DNA of 64,000 nt from Gammaproteobacteria bacterium (GTDB lineage Bacteria > Pseudomonadota > Gammaproteobacteria > JAABTG01): NCBI GenBank assembly GCA_034522055.1, contig JAXHLS010000002.1, forward strand, positions 1,302,001 through 1,366,000, written 5' to 3'. Shown here in pieces: positions 8,556 to 17,169 of the stretch. The notes beneath the pieces were generated by a model that was given only the letters and a program-made list of their open reading frames with translations, had not been told where the DNA came from and searched no databases. The position numbers and the translations under genes were made by a program. Every line of letters begins with the position of its first letter. Positions within the stretch are counted from its first letter, which is position 1.

Positions 8556-9322
8556 CCCGGCAGAGCAGCGCCGCACCCGCGGGGACAACGACTCCCGTCA
8601 CCCTCACGGCCCACAGCCTGCGCAAGGCCTATCACGGGCGTACCGTGGTGACGGACGTGAGCCTGGATGTGCGCCAGGGCGAGGTGGTGGGCCTGCTCGG
8701 GCCCAACGGCGCGGGCAAGAGCACCTGTTTCCACATGCTGGCGGGTCTCGTCCCCGCCGACGGCGGGGGCATCACCCTGGGCGATGACGACATCACCGGC
8801 GCCGACATGCACCGGCGCGCGCGGCTCGGCCTCGGCTACCTGCCCCAGGAGACGTCGGTATTCCGCCGCATGACCGTGCGCGACAACCTGCTGTGCGTGC
8901 TGGAGCTGCGGCGCGAGCTGGATGACGAGGCCCGCCGCACCCTGCTGGAGGAACTGCTGGCGGAGTTCCGCCTCGGACACCTGGCCGATCGCTACGGCCT
9001 GTCCCTGTCGGGAGGCGAGCGGCGGCGGGTGGAGATCGCCCGGGCCCGGGCCACCGTACCCCGCTTCATGCTGCTGGACGAGCCCTTCGCCGGCATCGAT
9101 CCCGTCTCCATCAGCGAGCTCCAGGCCATGGTGCGGCGCTTGAGCGCACACCGCATCGGCGTGCTCATCACCGACCACAACGTGCGCGAAACCCTGGGGA
9201 TCTGCCATCGCGCCTACATCATCGGCGACGGCCGCGTACTGTGCGCGGGCACCCCGGACGAGGTGCAGGCGGATCCCCGCGTGAGGGATGCCTACCTGGG
9301 GCGGGATTTCCGCCTCGATTGA
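8552..9322 (+). CDS. lptB: LptB-like ABC transporter ATPase
   Basis: Cytoplasmic ATPase that energises the LptFG permease. The 256-residue product has Walker A GPNGAGKST (about residue 50), Q-loop LPQETSVFRRMTVRDN, signature LSGGERRRVEIARA, Walker B FMLLDEPFAGIDP and the switch ITDHNVRET, all characteristic of LptB. The start is TTG 8552, overlapping the DUF3108 stop as TTGA; the next in-frame Met lies too far inside the domain. Unusual: LptB normally sits beside lptA/lptC and rpoN, none of which is seen here. It may be the only LptB or a second copy, which this window cannot settle. Confidence 0.85.
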   Translation: MTRQSSAAPAGTTTPVTLTAHSLRKAYHGRTVVTDVSLDVRQGEVVGLLGPNGAGKSTCFHMLAGLVPADGGGITLGDDDITGADMHRRARLGLGYLPQETSVFRRMTVRDNLLCVLELRRELDDEARRTLLEELLAEFRLGHLADRYGLSLSGGERRRVEIARARATVPRFMLLDEPFAGIDPVSISELQAMVRRLSAHRIGVLITDHNVRETLGICHRAYIIGDGRVLCAGTPDEVQADPRVRDAYLGRDFRLD

Positions 9323-9407
9323 GGCCCGCGCCGGGCCCCGGCCCCCCCCGCTTGACCGAACTTTTGCCATGGGTCACGCTCGGCCTTTGTCACCATAGGA
9401 GCGCGAC

Positions 9408-10448
9408 GTGGAACATCGACAACTCGGCCGATCGGGCCTCAAGGTACCCGTGTTGAGCCTGGGCACGGGCACCTTCGGCGGCAAGGGCGAACTCTTCAAG
9501 GCGTGGGGCGACACCGACGTGGCGGCGGCCACCCGGCTGGTGGATATCTGCCTGGAGGCGGGGCTCACCCTGTTCGACAGCGCCGACATCTACTCCGACG
9601 GCGCCGCCGAGGAGATCCTGGGCCAGGCCATCAAGGGCCGGCGCGACCGGGTGCTCATCTCCACCAAGGGCACCTTTCCCATGGGGGACGGGCCCAACGA
9701 CATGGGCTCCTCCCGCCATCACCTGACGCGGGCCGTGGAGGGCAGCCTGCGGCGCCTGGGCACGGACGTCATCGACATCTACCAGCTCCACGGCTTCGAC
9801 GCCGTCACCCCGGTGGAAGAGGTACTGAATACCCTGGACGACCTGGTGCGGGCGGGCAAGATTCGCTACGTGGGGGTCTCCAACTTCTCGGGCTGGCACC
9901 TGATGAAATCCTTAGGGCTAGCCGAGCGCTACAACCTGCCCCGCTACGTCTGCCACCAGGCCTATTATTCCCTGGTGGGGCGGGACTACGAGTGGGAGTT
10001 GATGCCCCTGGCCCTGGACCAGGGGGTGAGCGCCATCGTGTGGAGCCCCCTGGGCTGGGGCCGCCTCACGGGCAAAATCCGCCGCGGCCAGCCCCTGCCC
10101 GAGGGCTCGCGTCTGCACAACAAGCTGGTGGTGGACGTGGGCCCCCAGGTCCCCGAGGAGTACCTCTACACCGTGGTGGACGCCCTCGACGCGGTGGCCG
10201 GGGAGACCGGCAAATCGGTGCCCCAGGTCGCCCTCAACTGGCTGCTCCAGCGACCCTCCGTGGCCAACGTCATCATCGGCGCCCGCAACGAGGAGCAGCT
10301 GCGCCAGAACCTCGGCGCCGTGGGCTGGAACCTGACGCCCGATCAGGTGGCCCGCCTCGACGCCGCCAGCGCCGTCCCCGCGCCCTACCCCTACTGGCAC
10401 CAGCGCGGCTTCGCCGAGCGCAACCCCTTCCCGGTGGACCTGGGCTGA
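9408..10448 (+). CDS. Aldo/keto reductase
   Basis: NAD(P)H-dependent oxidoreductase with a TIM barrel. The 346-residue product keeps the catalytic tetrad in context: Asp and Tyr in DSADIYSDG, Lys in ISTKGTF, His in YQLHGFD. The nucleotide-binding C-terminal region is seen at VANVIIGARNEEQL. The start is GTG 9408 with TAGGAG 6 bases upstream. It resembles the YghZ/YajO-like general reductase subgroup, and the substrate cannot be read from sequence. Adjacent genes give no pathway context. Confidence 0.9.
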   Translation: MEHRQLGRSGLKVPVLSLGTGTFGGKGELFKAWGDTDVAAATRLVDICLEAGLTLFDSADIYSDGAAEEILGQAIKGRRDRVLISTKGTFPMGDGPNDMGSSRHHLTRAVEGSLRRLGTDVIDIYQLHGFDAVTPVEEVLNTLDDLVRAGKIRYVGVSNFSGWHLMKSLGLAERYNLPRYVCHQAYYSLVGRDYEWELMPLALDQGVSAIVWSPLGWGRLTGKIRRGQPLPEGSRLHNKLVVDVGPQVPEEYLYTVVDALDAVAGETGKSVPQVALNWLLQRPSVANVIIGARNEEQLRQNLGAVGWNLTPDQVARLDAASAVPAPYPYWHQRGFAERNPFPVDLG

Positions 10449-10517
10449 TGGTGCCGCCCGGCCCGCGGCAGCTACGCAGGGTCAAATGTTAATGCGGCCC
10501 TCGCCCCCCGCCGCAAC

Positions 10518-10572
10518 AATCCCTCTCCCAGAGGGAGAGGGGGAGTTCGGGCTTCGCGACTTTCATGTTAAG
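10518..10572 (+). repeat. Dispersed hairpin repeat (CCCTCTCCCAGAGGGAGAGG type)
   Basis: Contains the inverted repeat CCCTCTCCCAGAGGGAGAGG followed by a tail reading GCTTCGCGACTTTCATGTTA. A near-identical copy lies on the minus strand at about 61860-61914, and a truncated copy with only the tail lies at about 44416-44444. It sits in the 180-bp spacer before the DUF4396 gene. Confidence 0.75.
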
Positions 10573-10629
10573 GAACGCGCCGGATCATTGGCGCTTTCCG
10601 CCGTGCGCCGATATCAAGCGGAGGTGTAG

Positions 10630-11310
10630 ATGTCCGAAGAGGCTTTGCGGGGCTTCCTGTCCCGGGGCGATCTGCTGGCGGCCTGGCTGGTGCTGGCCGC
10701 CATCTCCTGCGCCGTGCTGGTGGCCGACCTGCGGCGCAACAACGCCCATATCGCGCCCCTCATGAAGGTGGTGTGGTTCCTGACGGTGCTCTACTCCGGG
10801 CCCCTCGGCCTGCTCATCTACCGCTACTCGGGGCGCAAGGAGATCCCCAACGACTCCATCTGGCGCAAGGGCTTCCGCTCGGTGGCCCATTGCTACTCGG
10901 GCTGCGGTGCCGGCGAGGTGACGGGGATGATGGTCGCCGTGGGCCTGCTAGCCCTCGGCAGCTGGGGCGCGGCCCTCACCACCCTGGGCTTCGCCTACGT
11001 CTTCGGCTATGCCATGACCTTCGGGCCCCTGGTCCAGGCGGGCACGCCGGTGAGGCGGGCCCTCATCGACACCTTCTACGCCGACACCGCCACCATCGCC
11101 GTCATGGAGGTAACGGCCATCGGCGTGGATCTGTGGCTCGCGGCCGCGGCCACCATGGGCGACATCCTGTTCTGGACCTCCCTCATCGTATCCCTGACCA
11201 TCGGGCTGGTGGCGGCCTATCCCGTCAACCTCCTGCTCATCGCCCTCGGCGTGAAGGGCGGCATGGGGGACCCCCGGGATACCGAAGGCGGGCACGCCCA
11301 CGCCGACTGA
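10630..11310 (+). CDS. DUF4396-domain membrane protein
   Basis: The 226-residue polytopic inner-membrane protein has about five or six hydrophobic helices (AWLVLAAISCAVLVADL, VVWFLTVLYSGPLGLLIY, VTGMMVAVGLLALGSW and others) and a His-rich C-terminal tail (GGHAHAD). The motif RSVAHCYSGCGAGEVTG is characteristic of DUF4396, a family of unknown function sometimes linked with copper or redox genes. GGAGG lies 6 bases before the ATG. Its function is not known. Confidence 0.7.
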   Translation: MSEEALRGFLSRGDLLAAWLVLAAISCAVLVADLRRNNAHIAPLMKVVWFLTVLYSGPLGLLIYRYSGRKEIPNDSIWRKGFRSVAHCYSGCGAGEVTGMMVAVGLLALGSWGAALTTLGFAYVFGYAMTFGPLVQAGTPVRRALIDTFYADTATIAVMEVTAIGVDLWLAAAATMGDILFWTSLIVSLTIGLVAAYPVNLLLIALGVKGGMGDPRDTEGGHAHAD

Positions 11311-11397
11311 AATCCGGCCTCGCCATGGCCATGCCGGGTCCCGCCCTCGGCGGAGGGAGACGCGGAAGATACCCGAGCGCAACGACAGGAAGCTTCA

Positions 11398-13023
11398 ATG
11401 GTCCGTTACTGGTTTTTCGCCATTTCCGTCATCATCCTTTCCCTGGTGGCTATGACGAGTCTACTCTGGCCCGCCATCGCCTGGTCCCTGGTGGTGCTGC
11501 TGCCCCTGTTCCTGCTCGGCCTGCGGGATTCCTTCCAGCGCAGCCATACCGTACTGCGCAACTTCCCAGTTATCGGCCATGGCCGCTATTTCATGGAAAT
11601 GGTGCGCCCGGAGATCCAGCAGTACTTCATTGAGAACAACATCGACGCCTATCCCATCGAGCGTGAGTTCCGCAGCATCGTCTATCAGCGTGCCAAAGGG
11701 GAATTGGAGACCAGGCCCTTCGGCACCCAGCGCGACGTCTATCGGGTGGGCTATGAATGGGCTGCCCATTCCATGGCCGCCCACGGACCGCCGCCGGATG
11801 AGCCGCGGGTGACCATCGGCGGGCCCGACTGCCGGCGACCCTACGAGGCCGCCGTGCTCAACATATCCGCCATGAGCTACGGCGCGTTGTCCAAAAACGC
11901 GGTGCTGGCCCTCAACCGGGGAGCGGGGAAAGGCAACTTCGCCCACAACACGGGAGAGGGTGGGATCTCGCCCTATCACCTCGAGGGTGGCGGCGACCTC
12001 ATCTGGCAGATCGGCACCGGCTATTTCGGCTGCCGCACCCTCGACGGGCGCTTCGACGAGGACCGCTTCGCGGAACAGGCCACCGGCGATACGGTGCGCA
12101 TGATCGAAGTGAAACTCTCCCAGGGCGCCAAGCCCGGCCACGGCGGCGTCCTGCCAGGCATCAAGGTGGATGCCGAGATCGCGCGCATCCGGGGCGTTCC
12201 GGTGGGCGAGACGGTGGTGTCTCCCCCTGGCCATACCGCCTTTTCCAATCCCATCGAGCTGCTGCAGTTCCTGGCCCGTCTGCGGGCCTTGAGCGCAGGC
12301 AAGCCGGTGGGCTTCAAGCTGTGCGTGGGGCACCGCAGCGATGTCTTCGCCCTGTGCAAGGCCATGCTGGAGACCGGCATCACCCCCGACTTCATCACCG
12401 TGGACGGCGGCGAGGGCGGGACGGGGGCGGCGCCTCTGGAGTTCTCCAATTCCCTCGGCATGCCGGCCCGGGACGCGTGGATATTCGTCCACGGCGCCCT
12501 GCGTGGGGTGGGCCTGCGGGATCGCGTGCGCCTCATCGCCAGCGGCAAGATCCTCACCGGCTTTCATATCATTCGCGCCCTCGCGGTGGGGGCCGACCTG
12601 TGCGCCTCGGCCCGGGGCATGATGCTGGCGCTGGGTTGTATCCAATCCCTGCGCTGCAACACCAACCACTGTCCCACCGGCGTCACCACCCAAAAGCCAT
12701 CCCTGGTCTACGGCCTCGATGTGAGGGACAAGACAGAGCGGGTCTATCGCTTCCAGCGCGAGACCGTGCGGGGCGCCCTGGAACTTCTCGGCGCCATGGG
12801 CCTTGAACGGCTGGATGACCTCCGGCCCGAACACATCTTCCGGCGCATCGATGATCTGCGCATCAGGAATTTCGGCGAGATCTACGACTTCCTGGAGCCC
12901 GGCCAACTGCTGGACGGCCATGACGTACCCGAGGGCATGCGCCGGGAATGGGCCATGAGCCGGCCGGATCGATGGACCGTGGCGCCCGAGGTGGGCCAGT
13001 ACGGCGGCGAGTCCCTGCGCTGA
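11398..13023 (+). CDS. FMN-binding glutamate-synthase-like protein
   Basis: The 541-residue product has two N-terminal membrane helices (about residues 4-40) followed by a complete FMN-binding TIM barrel related to the GltB synthase domain: LNISAMSYGALSKNA, GEGGISPYH, QGAKPGHGGVLPG, VDGGEGGTGAAP and a C-terminal Cys motif, CNTNHCPTGVTTQ, matching the iron-sulfur loop of glutamate synthase. It lacks the amidotransferase and central domains, so it is not a full GltB. Such stand-alone proteins are common in proteobacteria and their substrate is unclear. Start ATG 11398 agrees with the membrane anchor. Confidence 0.85.
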   Translation: MVRYWFFAISVIILSLVAMTSLLWPAIAWSLVVLLPLFLLGLRDSFQRSHTVLRNFPVIGHGRYFMEMVRPEIQQYFIENNIDAYPIEREFRSIVYQRAKGELETRPFGTQRDVYRVGYEWAAHSMAAHGPPPDEPRVTIGGPDCRRPYEAAVLNISAMSYGALSKNAVLALNRGAGKGNFAHNTGEGGISPYHLEGGGDLIWQIGTGYFGCRTLDGRFDEDRFAEQATGDTVRMIEVKLSQGAKPGHGGVLPGIKVDAEIARIRGVPVGETVVSPPGHTAFSNPIELLQFLARLRALSAGKPVGFKLCVGHRSDVFALCKAMLETGITPDFITVDGGEGGTGAAPLEFSNSLGMPARDAWIFVHGALRGVGLRDRVRLIASGKILTGFHIIRALAVGADLCASARGMMLALGCIQSLRCNTNHCPTGVTTQKPSLVYGLDVRDKTERVYRFQRETVRGALELLGAMGLERLDDLRPEHIFRRIDDLRIRNFGEIYDFLEPGQLLDGHDVPEGMRREWAMSRPDRWTVAPEVGQYGGESLR

Positions 13024-13055
13024 AGCGGCCCCAGTGTTCCAGGCGCGGGAAAGCA

Positions 13056-13190
13056 TTTTAAACTACGACAGACGTGAAACACGCGAAAAGGCGGAAGGGT
13101 GAGGAGGCAGGGCTAGCGACCTCGGCAGGAGAGACAAAGGTGCCTCCGCTCTCCTTTCGCTCTTTTCGTGTATTTCCTGGTTCCGGTCTT
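13056..13190. repeat. Dispersed ACTACGAAAGGCGCGAAA-family repeat, diverged copy
   Basis: Begins AAACTACGACAGACGTGAAA and ends with TCGCTCTTTTCGTGTATTTC, the same inverted-end design as the copies at 2.6 kb, 23.9 kb and 49.8 kb, with an unrelated middle. It fills the spacer between the convergent glutamate-synthase-like and hypothetical genes. Confidence 0.65.
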
Positions 13191-13257
13191 CTCGAAGCAG
13201 TGCCCGCCCGCCCCCATGGCGAGCCACCTCGATGACCCCCTGCCGCTACCGTTGCCG

Positions 13258-13536
13258 CTAATCCAGCCACTGGATCAGATAATAGACCTTCAGGCCCTCG
13301 GAGGAACGGGAGGGGCCGTAGACGCGGGCGGGATGGCGGTTGCGGGCGGCGTCGGCCGCGGCCAGGGCGGCCTGTGCCGAATCGTGGATCTCCACGCAGT
13401 TCTCGGGGAAGCGTTTGCGATTGCGCCGCGGGGTCATGATGACGGCCCAGGCCTCGACCACTACGTCGCTCTCGGGATCCATGGGGACACCGCCGCGCAT
13501 CAATACCACGCCGCCAGGCGGGAAACCCGGCGCCAT
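13258..13536 (-). CDS. Small conserved-type hypothetical protein
   Basis: A 92-residue soluble protein that I do not recognise. The core reads like a small alpha/beta fold: VVEAWAVIMTPRRNRKRFP, then HDSAQAALAAADAARNRHPA, then YGPSRSSEGLKVYYLIQWL at the C-terminus. There is no signal peptide or membrane helix. The start is uncertain because several in-frame Met residues occur in the first 20 residues. It is transcribed in the same direction as the downstream-numbered hydrolase gene, about 80 bp after that gene's stop. Confidence 0.55.
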   Translation of the reverse strand: MAPGFPPGGVVLMRGGVPMDPESDVVVEAWAVIMTPRRNRKRFPENCVEIHDSAQAALAAADAARNRHPARVYGPSRSSEGLKVYYLIQWLD

Positions 13537-13619
13537 ACCGGGAGGGCTGGTACCGGCACCTTCGAAGATAAGCCATTGACAGCGATGTACGGGATAGCCA
13601 TCACGGAATCCTGATGCCT

Positions 13620-14495
13620 TCAGGGGCTCGCGTCCAGGGCGGCGTCCAGGGCTGCCATGATGTCGTCGGTGTAGGCCACCGGTACGGAAAAATGGCCTTC
13701 ATCCACCAGCAGGTGGGTGCTGACGTCGGGCAGATCCGCCGCCAGGCGGCGGGCATGCTGCACGGGTACCACGTGATCGGCGGTGCCGTGCCACAGCAGC
13801 ACCGGTTGGCCCACGGCGGCCAGGTCAAAACCCCAGGGGCGGGCATAGCGGGCCAGTTCCGCGGCGGCCGCACCGCCGCCACTCCCGAGCGCATCCGCCA
13901 CCCCGGCCAGCAATGCCCGCTGGACGTCGTCGCGGGCCAGGACCCGGCGGTCCGCCGCCGGGCCCCAGGCGCCCAGCCCCAGCCGCAACAGCCCCGGCCA
14001 GCGTGCCAACAGGCGGCCGGCCACGGTGAATATGCCGCCCAGCAGCGCGGGTGCCGCCGCCGCCAGCCAGAAGCCGAGACGGGCCAGGGGCGTCATGGCG
14101 CGGCGCAGGGGCACCTCGCCCACCGGGCCGAGTGCTCCCACCAACACCACCGCGGCCACGCGTTCCGGCAGCCGGGCGGCGCAGGCAAGGGCATAGGGCC
14201 CACCCCCCGATACGCCGATGACCACCACCCGGGGCCAGTTCAGCTCATCCAGCAGGGCCCCCGCGTCGTCCACCCAGTCGGCCACGCCCTCCATGGTCCG
14301 GGGGCTGGAACCGCCGTAGCCCGGCCGATCGGGAGCGGCCACCCGAAAACCGTGGCGGCGGGCCGCCCCGTCGATCAGGCGGGCCTCGTGGTGGCTGGTA
14401 GGAAAACCGTGGCAGTAGAGGGCGTGACGGCCGGCCGCATCGCCGTAGCTCTCGAAGGCCAGCCGGCGGCCATCGGGCAGCGCCATGTCGGGCAT
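13620..14495 (-). CDS. Alpha/beta-fold hydrolase
   Basis: A 291-residue hydrolase with the nucleophile elbow GVSGGGPYA (Ser near residue 95), an oxyanion strand YCHGFPTSHHE, an acid-bearing LLWHGTADHVVP near residue 235 and catalytic-His context VDEGHFS near 265, so the triad looks intact. The family covers esterases, haloperoxidase-like and other hydrolases, and the substrate is unknown. The ATG overlaps the stop of the upstream nuclease-fold gene (ATGA), which suggests co-translation. Confidence 0.85.
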   Translation of the reverse strand: MPDMALPDGRRLAFESYGDAAGRHALYCHGFPTSHHEARLIDGAARRHGFRVAAPDRPGYGGSSPRTMEGVADWVDDAGALLDELNWPRVVVIGVSGGGPYALACAARLPERVAAVVLVGALGPVGEVPLRRAMTPLARLGFWLAAAAPALLGGIFTVAGRLLARWPGLLRLGLGAWGPAADRRVLARDDVQRALLAGVADALGSGGGAAAAELARYARPWGFDLAAVGQPVLLWHGTADHVVPVQHARRLAADLPDVSTHLLVDEGHFSVPVAYTDDIMAALDAALDASP

Positions 14496-14962
14496 CAGCG
14501 TGCCCCGGCGCGGGGCGACAGGCCGCTGCCCCAGATCCCCCGCCCCTGGCGTCGCGCCGCGTTCTCGATGACCAGAAAGGCGTTTGGCGCCGCGGCGTCG
14601 GCCAGCAGCAATCCCCGTTCCACCATCAGCGCCGCCACGTCCACGCCGTCCACCATCACCCGGGCCCGCAGGACCCCGGCGTCCGCCCCCAGGGGGTTCA
14701 CCACCACCCGGCGGTCGAACACCAACTCTCCGAGGGCGCGGCGCGCGCGCGCCCAGAAGAAGTGCTCACGGGCCGGCGCCCGCACGTGAGCGAGCCCCAC
14801 CACCACGGTTCCGGCGCCGCTATCCACGCTCAGGCGATCACCGGCAGCCACGTGCACCACCCGCCCGCTCCAGCCGCCGGCGCAGACGTCGGCGCAGATG
14901 AGCAGCGCCAGGATGAGGGATACCACCAGCAGGCGGCCGGCGCCGCAGAAGGCTCTCATCAT
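14495..14962 (-). CDS. SNase-fold exported protein, probably non-catalytic
   Basis: The 155-residue product starts with a signal peptide (LLVVSLILALLICADVCAGG) and then follows the thermonuclease fold: RVVHVAAGDRLSV, AHVRAPARE, ALGELVFDRRVVV, VDGVDVAALMVERGLLLAD and a C-terminal GRGIWG. Compared with staphylococcal nuclease, the first Asp (GDR) remains, but the positions of Arg35, Asp40, Glu43 and Arg87 appear as Val, Arg, Ala and Val. It is therefore likely a binding or structural derivative. The frame is open further upstream, but ATG 14962 directly precedes the signal peptide. Confidence 0.65.
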   Translation of the reverse strand: MMRAFCGAGRLLVVSLILALLICADVCAGGWSGRVVHVAAGDRLSVDSGAGTVVVGLAHVRAPAREHFFWARARRALGELVFDRRVVVNPLGADAGVLRARVMVDGVDVAALMVERGLLLADAAAPNAFLVIENAARRQGRGIWGSGLSPRAGAR

Positions 14963-15026
14963 TCCCTCACGGCAGACGCGGACCACTAATGGGACCCGAC
15001 GGCGGGGACGGACTGCATGCCGGTCA

Positions 15027-17129
15027 TCAGGCCTTGAGACCGCCGTTGCCCAGCAGCAGGTGGACGTCGGGGTGGGAGATGGGCTTGGAGAACCAGTACC
15101 CCTGGGCCTCCGGGCATTGGAGGTCCCGGAGTTGGCGCAGTTGCTCCGAGGTCTCCACGCCTTCGGCGATGACATTCATGTTGAGCATGCGCCCCAGGGC
15201 GATGAGGGTCTTGACGATGGCCGCAGCCTCACCGGGCAAGTGCATGCCCTGGACGAAGGAACGGTCGATCTTGAGGGTGTCGTAAGAGAAACGCTGCAGG
15301 TAGGACAGGGAGGAATAGCCGGTGCCGAAATCGTCGATGTGCAGCTCCACGCCGGCATCCCGCAGCCTGGCGAGCTCGTCCACGGCGGCGTCGAGGTGCT
15401 CGAAGATCGCGGTCTCGGTGATCTCCAGGCGCAGGGTGGACGGGTCCAGTTGGCAACGCTCCAGGAGCACGAACAGCTGTCTGGCCATGTTGGGCTTGAG
15501 GAACACCTTGCCGGAGAGGTTGACGCTGATCCCCAGCGGTGGGTCGACGGGGAACATGCGCTGCCAGTCCGCCGCCTGCCGGCAGGCCTCTTCCAGCACC
15601 CACCAGCCGATGGGCACGATAAGCCCCATCTCCTCCGCGGCACTGATGAAGTGCTCGGGGTAGATGAGGCCGAGATCGGGATGCTGCCAGCGCAGCAGGG
15701 CCTCGAAGGAGAGGATGCGACCGTCGGTGACCGAGACGATGGGCTGGTAATGGAGCACGAATTCGTCACGGTCACAGGCCCGGCGCAGGTCGGTCTCCAG
15801 CTTGAGCTGGGCCAGGGCGCTCTCGTGCATGTCGCTGTCGAACACCTCGAAGCCGCCCTTGCCCTCGTGCTTGGCCTTGTACATGGCCAGATCCGCGTCC
15901 CTCAGCACCTCCTCGGCTTGCTGGTACTTGGGGGAGGCCATGGCCACGCCGATGCTGGCGGACGTGAAGACTTCGTGGCCGTCGATGTGAAACTCCCGCG
16001 CCAGCAGTTCGTGGACCCGCTCCGAGATATGAGTGACGCTGCCGAGGCCCTCCACATCGTTCAGCAGGATGGCGAACTCGTCGCCCCCCAGGCGCCCCAG
16101 GGTATCCCCCGGCCGCAGGAACTTCTCCAACCGCCGCGCCACCGCCACCAGGAGGGCATCACCCACCGAATGGCCGAGGCTGTCGTTGATGTACTTGAAG
16201 CGGTTGAGGTCGAAATACAGCACCGCGAACCGGTGCTCCTCGTCGCGCCGGTACTGGCGCAGCGCGATGTCGAGCCGGTCCAGACACAGGCCGCGGTTGG
16301 GCAGGCCGGTGAGGGCGTCGTGCATGGCGTCATGGAGCAACTGGGATTCTGCCTGCTTGCGCTGGGTGATATCCGTCATGGAACCGGCGAAGCGGCAGGC
16401 GGCACCATCGCTGCCCCGCACCACCAGGCCGCGGGTCAGCACCCACAGGAAATCGCCCCGCGCCGTGTACAGCCGGTGCTCGTACTGGAAGTGGTCGCTG
16501 TCGCCGCGGATGTGCTGCGCCAGGGCCTCCCGCAGGCCGTCCAGGTCGTCCCGATGGACGCGCCCGAACCATTCGTCGATGGTGTCCCCCACCGGGCCGT
16601 CGCCCAGCTCCAACATGGCCCGCCAGCGGGGGGAAAAGTAGGCGCTCCGGGCCTTGAGGTTCCAGTCCCAGATGGCGTCGTTGGCCCCCTCCACCGCCAG
16701 GGCGTAGCGCTCCTCGCTCTCCCGCAGGGCATCTTCCGTACGCTTGCGCTCGATGCTGTAACGGATGGCATGGCGCAACAGCTTGGCATCCACCTCGCGC
16801 TTCATGAGGTAGTCCTGGGCGCCTTTTCGCACCGCCCGTCGGGCCAGCTCCTGGTCGGCCACATTGGAGAAGATGATTACAGGCACCTGGGGAGCGGCCT
16901 CGCTGACCTCGGCGTAGCCCGCAAGCCCGGAGCTATCGGGCAGGTTGAGGTCCAGCAACACCACGTCAAAGGCCGCCTCCGCCAAGCGGCCCAGTCCCGC
17001 GGTGAGCCGCTGTACATGATGGATGTCGAACAAGACATCTGCCGGTGACTCCGACAACAGCGCCGCCACCAGATCCGCCTCGGCTTGGCTGTCCTCGATG
17101 AGCAATACTCTGATGGAGCTATCGGTCAA
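15027..17129 (-). CDS. Response regulator REC-PAS-GGDEF-EAL protein
   Basis: A cyclic-di-GMP enzyme controlled by phosphorylation. Of its 700 residues, about 5-125 form a receiver (phospho-acceptor Asp in VLLDLNLPD, Lys in YLMKRE), 140-260 a PAS domain with PAC tail, 270-440 a GGDEF domain with an intact RLGGDEF site, and 445-700 an EAL domain with FEALLRW, LEITET, IDDFGTGYSS and IDRSFV, so both catalytic domains look active. The start is placed at TTG 17129, immediately before SSIRVLLIED; an earlier Met would overlap the upstream kinase gene. It lies 41 bp after that histidine kinase, its presumed partner. Confidence 0.88.
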   Translation of the reverse strand: MTDSSIRVLLIEDSQAEADLVAALLSESPADVLFDIHHVQRLTAGLGRLAEAAFDVVLLDLNLPDSSGLAGYAEVSEAAPQVPVIIFSNVADQELARRAVRKGAQDYLMKREVDAKLLRHAIRYSIERKRTEDALRESEERYALAVEGANDAIWDWNLKARSAYFSPRWRAMLELGDGPVGDTIDEWFGRVHRDDLDGLREALAQHIRGDSDHFQYEHRLYTARGDFLWVLTRGLVVRGSDGAACRFAGSMTDITQRKQAESQLLHDAMHDALTGLPNRGLCLDRLDIALRQYRRDEEHRFAVLYFDLNRFKYINDSLGHSVGDALLVAVARRLEKFLRPGDTLGRLGGDEFAILLNDVEGLGSVTHISERVHELLAREFHIDGHEVFTSASIGVAMASPKYQQAEEVLRDADLAMYKAKHEGKGGFEVFDSDMHESALAQLKLETDLRRACDRDEFVLHYQPIVSVTDGRILSFEALLRWQHPDLGLIYPEHFISAAEEMGLIVPIGWWVLEEACRQAADWQRMFPVDPPLGISVNLSGKVFLKPNMARQLFVLLERCQLDPSTLRLEITETAIFEHLDAAVDELARLRDAGVELHIDDFGTGYSSLSYLQRFSYDTLKIDRSFVQGMHLPGEAAAIVKTLIALGRMLNMNVIAEGVETSEQLRQLRDLQCPEAQGYWFSKPISHPDVHLLLGNGGLKA

Positions 17130-17169
17130 AGTAACCGCCCCCGTCGTCGCCGGCCGACGATTCGTTATG

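Noticed and set aside
14898-17048. 716-codon plus-strand frame opposite the REC-PAS-GGDEF-EAL gene
   Set aside because: Codon bias shadow of a real gene. The minus-strand product has four complete domains, the plus-strand product none.
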